This document shows, one piece after another, positions 17,270-25,765 of a stretch of DNA of 64,000 bases. Origin of the DNA: Sporocytophaga sp. (GTDB lineage: Bacteria; Bacteroidota; Bacteroidia; Cytophagales; Cytophagaceae); the NCBI RefSeq assembly GCF_017745095.1, contig NZ_JAGHZZ010000005.1, positions 240,245-304,244 of the forward strand, given 5' to 3'. The notes under the pieces were generated by a model. That model saw only the letters and a program-made list of their open reading frames with translations. It did not search any database and was not told where the DNA came from. The position numbers and the translations under genes were made by a program. How positions within the stretch are numbered: position 1 is the first letter of the stretch; every line of letters begins with the position of its first letter.

Positions 17270-17309
17270 AAAAAAAGGCCCCGAAAAATTTTCGAGGGCC
17301 AATTTTTTT
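17270..17309. terminator. Rho-independent terminator after gmhB-like gene
   Basis: Stem ggccc(c)gaaaa/tttcg(a)gggcc at 17277-17300, flanked by an A-run on the left and a T-run on the right, so it can act in both directions. It lies 25 nt after the stop of the phosphatase gene. Confidence 0.85.
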
Positions 17310-17807
17310 AGATAAAAAAGATAATTAAAAAAATATGAAAAAATAGTTTAAACGTAATTAGTAGCGTGTTTAAGCCACTTTTTTACTCTTGTTCAATCGA
17401 TTATACGTAAATATTAAAGATTGTTTCATCTTTTCAAACTGTAAATTATTGTAAATCAGGTTATATTTATATTATTTAAGGCACTTTGGTGCCGTTTGTT
17501 TTTTGCTTAACTTTTTGATTTTTTAAGCAATATTCACTGAAAATTTAGGGAGTTGAGGCACTAAAATGCCGGATTAAAATCTTTAATTTATCCAATTCTT
17601 TTTTTTTTAAGAATTTTGAGTAAATCCTTTTTTTCTGATGTTTTTCATTAAAATGTGAAGGAATGCATCAGTAAGATTATTTTAAACTATCGATTTTGAT
17701 TAATTTTAAAATTAGTTTTTGTGTCTTATTTTTTAGTTTAATGAAGGCCATGTATTGATCGGGTTACTATCAAGGTTTTGGTAAAATGAAAAATCTGATA
17801 TCCATTT
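17310..17807. other. AT-rich intergenic region upstream of endonuclease V
   Basis: About 500 bp without a gene, rich in T-runs. No tRNA or ORF of interest is visible. It contains a pair of near-identical GC-rich dyads (listed separately) and must hold the promoter of the endonuclease V-kptA pair. Confidence 0.45.
17476..17571. promoter_or_regulatory. Pair of matching dyad motifs, possible operators
   Basis: Two 19-bp elements, TTAAGGCACTTTGGTGCCG at 17476-17494 and TTGAGGCACTAAAATGCCG at 17553-17571, agree at 14 of 19 positions. Each contains the dyad GGCAnnnnnnTGCC. Centres are 77 bp apart. They are the only GC-rich islands in this AT-rich stretch, about 240-330 bp upstream of endonuclease V. 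They may be operator sites or small RNA hairpins; no regulator is encoded nearby. Confidence 0.4.
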
Positions 17808-18311
17808 ATGATTTTAGCTTTTGACACTTATTATTTTGAAAACAAAGCCAAAACAGTCTGTCTTCAGTTTGCTAACTGGAATGATAAAATTCCGGTACAG
17901 ATATTTTCAGAAATAAAAGAAGATGTGAGTGAATATGAATCTGGAGCTTTTTATAAACGTGAGCTACCATGCATTTTAAGTTTATTGAATAAAATAAATC
18001 TTGATGAAGTTTCTATGATTGTAGTGGATGGCTTTGTCTTTCTTGATGATGAATATAAGCCAGGTCTGGGAGCTCACCTATTCAATTCATTAGAACAGCG
18101 TATTCCTATTATTGGTGTTGCTAAAACCAATTTCGCTCAAATAAATAATATTAAGAGAGAGGTGTATAGAGGTGAAAGTAGAAAGCCTCTGTACATTACT
18201 TCTGTGGGAATAAATATAGATGAAGCTTCTACATATGTTGAGTCCATGTATGGGCAATACAGAATTCCAGATCTTTTGAAACAGCTGGACAGTATGACCA
18301 AAGTAAAGTAA
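17808..18311 (+). CDS. nfi: Endonuclease V family nuclease, short form
   Basis: Predicted nuclease cutting one phosphodiester beyond inosine (DNA in most bacteria, RNA in some relatives). All key positions are present: Asp6 in LAFDTYY, Glu52 in YKRELP, Asp74 in VVDGF, His90 in GAHLF and Lys106 in GVAKTNF. Asp6-Glu52 spacing (46) matches that in Thermotoga Endo V. At 167 aa it is clearly shorter than usual (about 220 aa), lacking the N-terminal lead and much of the C-terminus. The usual PRxxGxAxH block is altered to EYKPGLGAH. The kptA start follows 20 nt after its stop, so the pair is probably one transcript. Confidence 0.82.
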   Translation: MILAFDTYYFENKAKTVCLQFANWNDKIPVQIFSEIKEDVSEYESGAFYKRELPCILSLLNKINLDEVSMIVVDGFVFLDDEYKPGLGAHLFNSLEQRIPIIGVAKTNFAQINNIKREVYRGESRKPLYITSVGINIDEASTYVESMYGQYRIPDLLKQLDSMTKVK

Positions 18312-18331
18312 TTAGTTAGTTTTTTAATAGT

Positions 18332-18898
18332 ATGATAAGTGAAAAAGAAAATCAAAGAATAAGTAAATTTTTAAGTTTAGTATTAAGGCATCAACCTGAA
18401 TCCATTGGTATAAGGCTTGATGAGAATGGTTGGGTTGATCCTGAGTTATTAATTTTTAAGATGAATAAACATGGATTTAACTTAAGTATGGAAATACTTG
18501 ATCATGTTGTAGCTACCAATAATAAAAAAAGATTTGCTTATAATGAAAGTAAAACTCAGATAAGAGCGAGTCAGGGACATTCTGTTAATATTGAATTAGG
18601 TTATGAGCCGCAAAAGCCTCCTGCAATACTTTATCATGGAACAGCAGAACGTTTTTCAGAATCAATATTAAAGACTGGTCTTGATAAGCAAAGTCGTCAA
18701 CATGTGCATTTAAGTTTAGATATAGATATTGCTATATCTGTCGGTAAGAGGCATGGTAAGCCTGTGATTTTTGAGGTAGCGTCAGAAACGATGTTTGCCG
18801 ATGGTTTTGTCTTTTATCTATCAGAGAATAAAGTATGGCTTACAGATCATGTTCCTGTTAAGTATTTGAAATTGGGATTTACAGGGATTAAAGGATAA
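18332..18898 (+). CDS. kptA: RNA 2'-phosphotransferase (Tpt1/KptA family)
   Basis: NAD+-dependent enzyme that removes a 2'-phosphate from RNA by ADP-ribosyl transfer. The 188-aa protein has the family order: KFLSLVLRHQPESIGI near the start (catalytic Arg-His), a winged-helix N-terminal lobe with DENGWV, then the ART-like lobe with LYHGTAERF, SRQHVHLSLD and the final PVKYL. Length is typical of bacterial KptA (about 180 aa). Bacteria generally have no tRNA splicing 2'-phosphate, so its natural substrate is unresolved; some Tpt1 enzymes also ADP-ribosylate 5'-phosphate ends. Coupled to endonuclease V. Confidence 0.92.
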   Translation: MISEKENQRISKFLSLVLRHQPESIGIRLDENGWVDPELLIFKMNKHGFNLSMEILDHVVATNNKKRFAYNESKTQIRASQGHSVNIELGYEPQKPPAILYHGTAERFSESILKTGLDKQSRQHVHLSLDIDIAISVGKRHGKPVIFEVASETMFADGFVFYLSENKVWLTDHVPVKYLKLGFTGIKG

Positions 18899-18913
18899 AA
18901 AGGATTATCATAA

Positions 18914-18946
18914 AAAAAACCTCAGACTTATAATCTGAGGTTTTTT
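18914..18946. terminator. Bidirectional terminator between kptA and coiled-coil gene
   Basis: Strong stem of 13 bp (aaaaaacctcaga/tctgaggtttttt) with a 7-nt loop, A-run left and T-run right. It serves kptA from the left and the coiled-coil gene, whose stop lies at 18967, from the right. Confidence 0.92.
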
Positions 18947-18966
18947 ATATACAGCTTGATAAAAGC

Positions 18967-19878
18967 TTATTTTACATTGAATCCGCCTTCTCCGATTTTA
19001 TGTCCTTCAGAGTATACATGAATTTTGTATTGTCCAGGAAGATAGTTGAATCCTTTAGAAAGAAGGAAAGAAAGTTTTTGATTAGAGTTGTCAAAGCTTA
19101 GGTCTTGGCTAAGTGTGTACTGAGCCTCAGTTCCGTCAGCAAGGTTTAGAACACCACCACCGTTGATTGGGTCAGAGAACGGAGTTCCAGATGGAGGAAC
19201 AAGTGTTACATAGAATTTTTTCAGGTTTTTCTTAGCAGCTTTGTTATCAGCAAGAACAAAAGTGATTTTTATTCTGTCGATTTTGCTGTGTTTGTACTCT
19301 TCCTGATCCATTTCTTTTCCGTTTTCTTTAAGCGCTGTTACTTTAACCCCTTCAGCTTTTAGGATAGATGCATAAGCAAGTTCCTTTGAAGTAAGATCAA
19401 GTGAATCACCAAGTTTTCTCTTCTCAGATGTAAGGTTGCTTACACTTGTATTCAAAGAATCGTTAGCCGTTTTTAACTGAGCGATTTCATAATCTTTAGC
19501 CGTGATTTCTTCTCTAAGTTTAGCAACTAGCTCTTCAAGCTCTTTACGTTTTTTAGAATCAAGTTTGCTTGATTTTTTCAACTGAGTGATGAAGGAATTC
19601 AGGTCAGCGATTTGCTTATCAAGAGAGTCGTTTTGTAAACCAAGGTTTTCTCTTTCTTGTCTGATTCTTTCAAGATCCTGGCTCATAGTTTCCAGTTCCT
19701 GTGTTTTAGCTACGATTTCGCTGTCTTTAGTGCTTACTACACCTGTCAACTCATCAATTTTTTGAGCTTTTTCATCATTTTGGCTATTCAGTGTAATCAC
19801 AAAAATGATTAAGGCAATATTCACTACCAGTGAAAGAGCAAGGAGAATTTTTACAGTCTTGTTGCTTTTTTGTTCCAT
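18967..19878 (-). CDS. Membrane-anchored coiled-coil protein
   Basis: 303-aa protein of unknown function. A single transmembrane helix lies at about residues 9-29. A long coiled coil (about 33-170) follows, rich in Glu, Lys, Leu and Asp with heptad spacing, then a compact beta-rich C-terminal domain (about 185-303) containing KFYVTLVPPSGTPF and LPGQYKIHVYSEG. The topology suggests a short cytoplasmic N-terminus and a periplasmic coiled coil. The architecture is common in Bacteroidota, where it is often misnamed a chromosome-partition protein; I see no support for that name. Monocistronic: terminator downstream and a long intergenic region upstream. Confidence 0.8.
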   Translation of the reverse strand: MEQKSNKTVKILLALSLVVNIALIIFVITLNSQNDEKAQKIDELTGVVSTKDSEIVAKTQELETMSQDLERIRQERENLGLQNDSLDKQIADLNSFITQLKKSSKLDSKKRKELEELVAKLREEITAKDYEIAQLKTANDSLNTSVSNLTSEKRKLGDSLDLTSKELAYASILKAEGVKVTALKENGKEMDQEEYKHSKIDRIKITFVLADNKAAKKNLKKFYVTLVPPSGTPFSDPINGGGVLNLADGTEAQYTLSQDLSFDNSNQKLSFLLSKGFNYLPGQYKIHVYSEGHKIGEGGFNVK

Positions 19879-20544
19879 AAGTTGTTTTGTTCAATTTTTC
19901 GAGGTTGTAAATTAAAAGGATTTTATATGGTTTAGCAAATTTAAATTCAGGTCAATGGGTATTTTTTAGTCTTCTTGTAATTTGAAAATTAGAGAATTAA
20001 TCATCCATTGTCTTTCATTGGGGAAAAAACGGGGAAAAAATCGAAAAATTATGCGAATAAAATCATTTGTCGCATCAAGATCCAGCTTGTTTCCTTTAAA
20101 ATTGATGTTTATCCCTTAGATCAATTGATTTGGCTGTTTACTGAATTTTAAAGAAAAAAGTTTTAACAGGAAAAAATATTGAATTCGAAGTCTGATCGTT
20201 TGGGGGGCATCCTTCACAATCTTTAGGTTTTACAAGATTAATTGTCTAGCTTTGATCTGTTGTAGCACTTGCGGATTGATTGCAGAGTTTTCCTTCGGCC
20301 CTTCGTTATGCGGCAAATTGAACTAATAACTACCTCATTTAGTTTCTTTTAAGTTACACATTCAAGTTTAAAGTAATAAAATTTCCAGGGACTCAGAGAG
20401 AAATTTTTTCCAAAAATTATTCACACAGAAAGGGAATTCACAAATAAAGACATATACTTCCCTGGTAATGTCAAAATAGGTAGATGTAAATTCTTCTCGT
20501 AATAGAAGAATTCAAGTGGAGCCCCTCGTAAAACAATTTAATAC
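19879..20544 (+). promoter_or_regulatory. Long leader/promoter region of the DEAD-box helicase gene
   Basis: 666 bp with no ORF or RNA gene that I recognise. It separates the divergent coiled-coil gene and the helicase gene. The helicase-proximal part contains a distant inverted repeat (ccaggga at 20385-20391 and tccctgg at 20459-20465) and a perfect hairpin close to the start codon. This suggests a structured 5' leader, as is common for cold-inducible DEAD-box genes. No promoter was fixed. Confidence 0.4.
20489..20512 (+). promoter_or_regulatory. Perfect stem-loop in the helicase 5' leader
   Basis: A 9-bp stem aattcttct/agaagaatt with a 6-nt loop (cgtaat) ends 32 nt before the helicase ATG. 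There is no T-run after it, so it is not a terminator. It could be a temperature- or protein-responsive element controlling translation; this is inferred from position only. Confidence 0.4.
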
Positions 20545-21867
20545 ATGTCTTTTAAAAATTTAAATCTTATATCCCCAATCCTTGAGGCTCTGGAACAAGA
20601 GGGATATACTCAGCCTACGTCTATTCAGTCTCAGGCAATTCCTTTTATTCTTGAAAAGAAAGATTTGCTTGGTTGTGCTCAGACGGGAACAGGAAAAACT
20701 GCTGCTTTCGCTTTGCCGATATTGCAATTGCTTGAAAATAAAATTACAGATAACAGAGGGAAAAGAACTGTAAAGTCTTTAATACTTACTCCGACGAGAG
20801 AACTAGCGATTCAGATAGGAGATAGTTTCTCAGCCTATGGAAGAAATACAAGAGTAAATCATGCTGTTATTTTTGGAGGGGTATCTCAGAATCCCCAGGT
20901 TGAAGCTCTAAAAAGAGGAGTAGATATACTAGTAGCGACTCCTGGAAGGCTTTTGGATCTTATGAACCAGGGATTTATCAGACTGGATCATATTGAGATA
21001 TTTGTTCTGGATGAAGCTGACAGAATGCTGGATATGGGCTTTATTCATGATATCAAAAAGATTTTGACCAAGCTTCCGGCTAAGAAACAGTCATTGTTCT
21101 TTTCAGCTACGATGGCTCCGGAAATAAAAAATCTGGCAGAATCAATTCTTGTAAATCCGAAAAAAGTAGAAGTAGCTCCTGTTTCATCTGCTGCTGAAAC
21201 AGTGAATCAATCTGTATACTATGTTGAGAAATCCAACAAAAAAGGGTTGTTGATTCATTTGCTAAAAGATCCTGCTATTCCGGAGGCTTTGATATTTACG
21301 AGAACCAAACATGGCGCGGACAGAATCAGCAAGGACCTGACCAAAGCAGGTATAACAGCAGAAGCCATTCATGGCAATAAGTCTCAGAATGCAAGACAAA
21401 GAGCATTGGAAAATTTCAAGCTAAAGAAAATAAGGGTACTCGTTGCTACAGACATTGCTGCCAGGGGGATTGATATTGAAAAGCTTTCTCACGTAATTAA
21501 CTTTGAGCTGCCAAACGAGCCCGAAACCTATGTGCACAGAATAGGCAGAACAGGAAGGGCAGGAGCTAATGGTATTGCGATTGCTTTCTGTGATACAGAA
21601 GAACGTGTTTATCTCAGAGCTATCAATAAATTAATAGCAAAGGAAATACCTGTAATTAAAGAGCATCCTTTTGATGGGCCTGGTATTGAAGTTCCCCAGT
21701 CTAACAACTCTCGTCAGTCAACTGGTGCGAGGCAAAACCCGTCAGGTGGTGCAAAGCAGAATAGTAAACCTTCAGGTTCGGGCAAGCCTAAATGGTTCGG
21801 TAGAAAAAAGTCCAATGGCAATAATAAACAGAGTAACAATAACAACACTTCTAAAGGTGCCCTATAA
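20545..21867 (+). CDS. DEAD-box ATP-dependent RNA helicase (RhlE-like)
   Basis: RNA helicase that remodels ribosome assembly intermediates or mRNA, often cold-induced. All motifs are present: Q motif [10 protein letters not shown] (21-30), Walker A AQTGTGKT (45-52), [21 protein letters not shown] with RMLDMGF, SAT, and [10 protein letters not shown] in lobe 2. The catalytic core ends near residue 375. A low-complexity tail rich in Ser, Asn, Gly and Lys follows, which probably binds RNA nonspecifically. 440 aa, typical of RhlE-type proteins in Bacteroidota. Preceded by a long structured leader and followed by a strong terminator. Confidence 0.94.
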   Translation: MSFKNLNLISPILEALEQEGYTQPTSIQSQAIPFILEKKDLLGCAQTGTGKTAAFALPILQLLENKITDNRGKRTVKSLILTPTRELAIQIGDSFSAYGRNTRVNHAVIFGGVSQNPQVEALKRGVDILVATPGRLLDLMNQGFIRLDHIEIFVLDEADRMLDMGFIHDIKKILTKLPAKKQSLFFSATMAPEIKNLAESILVNPKKVEVAPVSSAAETVNQSVYYVEKSNKKGLLIHLLKDPAIPEALIFTRTKHGADRISKDLTKAGITAEAIHGNKSQNARQRALENFKLKKIRVLVATDIAARGIDIEKLSHVINFELPNEPETYVHRIGRTGRAGANGIAIAFCDTEERVYLRAINKLIAKEIPVIKEHPFDGPGIEVPQSNNSRQSTGARQNPSGGAKQNSKPSGSGKPKWFGRKKSNGNNKQSNNNNTSKGAL

Positions 21868-21891
21868 ATGGAGCAATAGAATATAGAATTT

Positions 21892-21926
21892 AAAGCCCTT
21901 CGGAGTAATACTCTGAAGGGCTTTTT
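21892..21926. terminator. Bidirectional terminator between helicase and tautomerase genes
   Basis: 10-bp stem aaagcccttc/gaagggcttt with an inner gagt/actc extension, T-run on the right and A-rich left side. It is placed exactly between two convergent genes. Confidence 0.92.
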
Positions 21927-21930
21927 AAAT

Positions 21931-22320
21931 TTAAATAGATACTCTATAGTTAAGCTTTACTTCGTCACCGTGAAAACCTCTGAAGCCCCAGTTGTGAGCA
22001 GGAGCTTCCATTATGCAGATTTCAATATCGATTTCCGATATACCGATTTTTTCTTTTATCCTTTCAAATAACAATCTGACTAGTTTCTTTTTAGTTTCAA
22101 CTGTTCTTCCTTCGATCATTATAAATTCAATAATGGTATAAGCTTCTGTACGTCCATCCGGATAATAAAAATCATCTTTTGCTAAACCTATGAATCTGTG
22201 AGCGCGCTTATCTTTTGGGAATTCCAAAGCTTCAACAACACATTCATGAATTACATCCGACAGACCTTTTTTTACAAGATCCAGTTTTTCTTTTAAACCA
22301 TATATTTTTACCTGTGACAT
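21931..22320 (-). CDS. Tautomerase-superfamily protein without Pro1
   Basis: 129-aa member of the tautomerase/MIF-like superfamily (Tautomerase_2 type). The matching blocks are YYPDGRTEAYTIIEF, EGRTVETKKKLVRLLFERI, the ISEIDIEICIMEAPAHNWGFRG segment near the C-terminus and LNYRVSI at the end. Canonical members process the initiator Met to expose a catalytic Pro1; here residue 2 is Ser, so the usual general base is missing and function is unknown. Convergent with the helicase gene; upstream is a 141-bp gap to the divergent SDR gene. Confidence 0.8.
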   Translation of the reverse strand: MSQVKIYGLKEKLDLVKKGLSDVIHECVVEALEFPKDKRAHRFIGLAKDDFYYPDGRTEAYTIIEFIMIEGRTVETKKKLVRLLFERIKEKIGISEIDIEICIMEAPAHNWGFRGFHGDEVKLNYRVSI

Positions 22321-22461
22321 TGCTTTTTTATTTTTATTACAAAATAAAAATAAAAAATTAATACTGAACCCTTCTTCCTGAAAATTAAAGGCAAACAGAC
22401 CACCATTATTGCTCCTGCATAGAACTATGTATATATTCGTAAAAATTATTTATTATCAGTA

Positions 22462-23262
22462 ATGTCAAAAATTGTACTTGTAACCGGCGCTTCTTCAGGT
22501 ATAGGAAAAGTGATCGCGGACTATCTGGCTTCTCAAGGCCATGTTGTATATGGTACTTCCAGGTCTATAAAACAAGAAGGTTTAAAGTTTAAAGCTCTTC
22601 CAATGGATGTATGTGACAACAACAGTGTAAAAGCTGCGATAGACCATATTATAAAAGAGAATGGCAAAATAGATGTTGTAATAAATAATGCAGGCATTGG
22701 AATTGCTGGAGGCTGTGAATACTTGTCATTATCTGATGCAGAGAAGGTAATGAGTACAAATTTTATCGGAGTAATCAGAGTGTGTCAGGCAGTTTTGCCT
22801 TCTATGAGAAATAATAAATCAGGTTTGATCATTAATATAAGCTCTATTGCATCTGAAATGGGGTTGCCTTATAGAAGTGTTTATAGCTCGAGCAAAGCCG
22901 CAGTAGATCGTTATACGGAAGCTTTAAGAGTAGAAACAAAGAAATTTGGAATCAAGGCATGTTGCATTCAGCCAGGGGGGATTAAGACAGACATCAGTGC
23001 TAATAGGCTATTTACTCCTGTTCCGGAAGGTAGTCCATATAAGGACAGTTTTGAAAGGGCTTATGATGCTATTAATAAAAGTGTAAGTAAAGGTCTGGAG
23101 CCGGAAGTATTCGGGCCGCTTATTGAATCGATCATGAAAGCCGATAAGGTTAAGAGGATTTACAGAGTTGGTAAAGTAACTGAAAAGCTCTCGGTGATTA
23201 TTAAAAAGATTGTACCTGATCATATGTTTGAACGTATCATTGCAGGATTTTACAAGATTTGA
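22462..23262 (+). CDS. SDR-family oxidoreductase
   Basis: Classical short-chain dehydrogenase/reductase, 266 aa, single Rossmann domain. TGASSGIG (residues 9-16) binds NAD(P), followed by VINNAGIG, the catalytic Ser in INISSIAS, and YSSSKAAVDRYTE with the catalytic Tyr and Lys four residues apart. The region after the active site (PGGIKTD) is typical. An Arg/Ser rather than an acidic residue after strand 2 (GTSRS) suggests NADP(H) preference. Substrate unknown. It stands alone between divergent and convergent neighbours. Confidence 0.9.
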   Translation: MSKIVLVTGASSGIGKVIADYLASQGHVVYGTSRSIKQEGLKFKALPMDVCDNNSVKAAIDHIIKENGKIDVVINNAGIGIAGGCEYLSLSDAEKVMSTNFIGVIRVCQAVLPSMRNNKSGLIINISSIASEMGLPYRSVYSSSKAAVDRYTEALRVETKKFGIKACCIQPGGIKTDISANRLFTPVPEGSPYKDSFERAYDAINKSVSKGLEPEVFGPLIESIMKADKVKRIYRVGKVTEKLSVIIKKIVPDHMFERIIAGFYKI

Positions 23263-23280
23263 TACTGATGAATTTTAAAT

Positions 23281-23312
23281 AAAAAAATCCCTGTTCTGCA
23301 GGGATTTTTTTA
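23281..23312. terminator. Bidirectional terminator between SDR and murU-like genes
   Basis: Stem aaaaaatccctg/cagggatttttt with a 5-nt loop, flanked by A- and T-runs. It ends one base before the stop of the minus-strand nucleotidyltransferase gene. Confidence 0.92.
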
Positions 23313-24029
23313 TTATAAAAACAAGGCTTCCGCCTGTTGTATAGATTCTGGTTTTCCTACATCCAATAAGATGTCTGAAGTATGGTCAAATCCCATGATA
23401 GTGTGTTTACTGCATAAATCAAGGTATACATCAACCATTGAAAATTTACCTTCCTGTTTTATCAGATCAAATATTTCCGGCTCAATAATATGGATTCCAC
23501 TGAAAGCCTTTTGCGTTAAATCAGCTCCTGTCTTCTTTATTTTCTCTTCACCTGTTTTGGTATTCTTCCACCCACATAGTTCATTTTTCTTATTGAATAG
23601 AAAATATCTGGAAGTCTCACGTCTTGTCACGGCAAGGGTTGCAAGAGCTTTTCCGGCATTGTGAAATGCTATCATTTTGTCTATTGCAAGATTGGTGAGC
23701 ATATCCACATTCATCACTAGAAAGGGAGTGGTGCCTTTTAGAAAAGAAGAGGCCTTTTTTAGACCGCCGCCTGTTTCAAGCAGGGAATCCGTTTCATCGG
23801 AAATACTGATTTTGCAGCCGAAGTTATTATGCTCTTTTAAGAAAGAGATGATCTGATCCGGAAAATGGTGAACATTTATGACAAATTCCTTTATTCCATA
23901 TCCTTTAAGATATTCGATATTCCTTTGTAACAAAGGCTTGTTATTCACAACGGCCAGCGCTTTAGGATGGTTTTCCGTAAAGGGTTTTAAGCGGGTTCCT
24001 AAACCTGCAGCAAAAATCATTGCCTTCAT
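23313..24029 (-). CDS. Nucleotidyltransferase, MurU-like (MurNAc-1-P uridylyltransferase)
   Basis: Sugar-1-phosphate nucleotidyltransferase, 238 aa. The signature MIFAAGLGTRLKPFTENHPKAL at the N-terminus is the glucose-1-phosphate thymidylyl/uridylyltransferase motif. Further on are ISDETDSLLETGGGLKKA and FLVMNVDMLTNL (metal-binding Asp). The size and compact fold match MurU of Pseudomonas putida, which makes UDP-MurNAc from MurNAc-1-phosphate. Context is decisive: 20 nt upstream is an AmgK-like sugar kinase, the partner step in the MurU route. The exact sugar specificity is inferred. Confidence 0.85.
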   Translation of the reverse strand: MKAMIFAAGLGTRLKPFTENHPKALAVVNNKPLLQRNIEYLKGYGIKEFVINVHHFPDQIISFLKEHNNFGCKISISDETDSLLETGGGLKKASSFLKGTTPFLVMNVDMLTNLAIDKMIAFHNAGKALATLAVTRRETSRYFLFNKKNELCGWKNTKTGEEKIKKTGADLTQKAFSGIHIIEPEIFDLIKQEGKFSMVDVYLDLCSKHTIMGFDHTSDILLDVGKPESIQQAEALFL

Positions 24030-24049
24030 AAAAATAGAATCTGATTTAT

Positions 24050-25501
24050 TTAGTTAACCCAGTTTTTTGCGTCCTGAATGCAGTGTTGTAATTCAACTTT
24101 AACTCCAAACTTTTGCTGAAGATGCTTAGCAAGACTGTCTGCCGCAAACACACTTCTGTGTTGTCCGCCAGTACAACCAAAACTTACCATCAGACTATCA
24201 AAGTCTCGCTTCAGATAATCTGTTACACTAATATCGACAAGACTATATACATGTTGCAGGAAAACTGGCATTTCTGTTTGATAAAGCAGGAAATCCTGAA
24301 CAGGTTTATCTCTTCCTGTAAGTTTTTTATAAGCCTCATATCTTCCGGGATTCAGAATACCTCTGCAATCAAATACAAAGCCTCCGCCATTTCCTGATAG
24401 ATCTTCAGGATGGCCGGTTTTATAGGAGAAGCTGCAGATTTTAACAACTAACTTACTATCCTTTTCTGCCTTTATGTTTTCAAAACGTTTAACGATGTCT
24501 TCTTCCACCATAGCATTCAGCACCTTCTCCAGCTCCGGCAGACGGATTGGAATTCCTTTGTTTTCAAGAAACCACCTTAAGTTTCTTAATGCGAATGGAA
24601 TACTGCTTATAAAATGAGGTTTGCGTTCAAAGAGTCCACGGAAACCATATGCTCCAAGAGTTTGAAGCATTCTAATAAGAACAAAGCCACGGTATATATC
24701 TAAGAAATCTTTTTTGTTTAGCTGATTTCCCAATAGATCATTTACTCTGTCAAAATAATAAAGAACAAGTTCATCTCTCCATTCGAATGGTAAAGCGGCT
24801 TTGGCCTGCCATAGCATTGAAGCTACATCATACTGAAGAGCGCCTTGCATGCCTCCCTGATAATCGATAAAGTATACTTTATCATCTTTTACCATTACAT
24901 TTCTGCTCTGACAATCCCTATGCATGAAATACTTGTTGCGCTCTTGCATTAGGTAATAGCTGAGCATTTCGAAGTCATTCAACAAAAGATTCTTGTCGTA
25001 ATTAAGCTTAAGTGCTCTCAGGAAGTAATATTTAAAATAGAGCAAATCGGAATAGATCGCCTGTCTGTCAAATGATCGGGTAGCAATACAGTAGTCGTAG
25101 TTCAAGCCTGTTCCACCCTGAATCTGAAGCTGAGCTAGTTGAGCAAAGGTTTTCTGATACAATTCAAAAGTACGGTCTGTATAACCCTCATTCTGAACTA
25201 TATCAAACAAAGAGGTATCCCCGAGATCTGCCTGAATATAGAATTGCTTATCAGCACTGGAGTGGAAAACTTCCGGAACAGCAAGTTGCTTGCTGGCAAA
25301 ATGCCTTGAAAATTCCAGAAATGCTGAGTTTTCCGGAGTGTTGTTATTATAGGTGACGATATATGATCGAGGAGCCGTTTTGACCCTGAAATATTGTCTG
25401 TCACTTCCTGCCTGAGCCAGTTGTCTGACTTCCTCCACGGGTATTTCAGGTTTCCAGCTTTCAAAAAATGCTTTTACTTGTTCTATAATAATTGTAGACA
25501 T
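24050..25501 (-). CDS. AmgK-like sugar kinase fused to a RapZ C-terminal domain
   Basis: Two-domain protein of 483 aa. The N-terminal part (about 1-340) is an aminoglycoside-phosphotransferase-like kinase with FMHRDCQSRNVMV (catalytic Asp and Asn) and VYFIDYQGG (metal-binding Asp), resembling AmgK, which phosphorylates MurNAc/GlcNAc at C1. The C-terminal part (about 350-483) is a RapZ C-terminal domain, with VKICSFSYKTG, GGGFVFDCRGILNPGRYE and VSFGCTGGQHRSV. In E. coli this domain binds glucosamine-6-phosphate and controls GlmS synthesis. The N-terminal P-loop domain of true RapZ is absent. With the MurU-like gene 20 nt downstream it forms an amino-sugar recycling pair. Fusions of this kind occur in Bacteroidota. 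Confidence 0.87.
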   Translation of the reverse strand: MSTIIIEQVKAFFESWKPEIPVEEVRQLAQAGSDRQYFRVKTAPRSYIVTYNNNTPENSAFLEFSRHFASKQLAVPEVFHSSADKQFYIQADLGDTSLFDIVQNEGYTDRTFELYQKTFAQLAQLQIQGGTGLNYDYCIATRSFDRQAIYSDLLYFKYYFLRALKLNYDKNLLLNDFEMLSYYLMQERNKYFMHRDCQSRNVMVKDDKVYFIDYQGGMQGALQYDVASMLWQAKAALPFEWRDELVLYYFDRVNDLLGNQLNKKDFLDIYRGFVLIRMLQTLGAYGFRGLFERKPHFISSIPFALRNLRWFLENKGIPIRLPELEKVLNAMVEEDIVKRFENIKAEKDSKLVVKICSFSYKTGHPEDLSGNGGGFVFDCRGILNPGRYEAYKKLTGRDKPVQDFLLYQTEMPVFLQHVYSLVDISVTDYLKRDFDSLMVSFGCTGGQHRSVFAADSLAKHLQQKFGVKVELQHCIQDAKNWVN

Positions 25502-25765
25502 GTTGCTTCTGATTTCTAAAGGAGGTAAAATCTCCTGTTTTTAAATTTGGATTTGAATATTCTATATTCTTTTTTTATTACAAAGTAAATAAAACAATAA
25601 ATAGTTGTCAGTAATTCATTTTTATAAAAAAGTTATTTTTGGTAAAGTGAAATCATAGATTTAAGTTGTTGATTTTCAAGGATTTTTTAAAGGATGGGTG
25701 GAGAAAGGTATAATAACTCCATTCAATAAAAATCACGTATACCAGGGAAGTTTTTTTAATGAAAT

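Noticed and set aside
17252-20544. tRNA or rRNA genes in the larger gaps
   Set aside because: No cloverleaf with CCA end or conserved TTCRA loop was seen in any gap.
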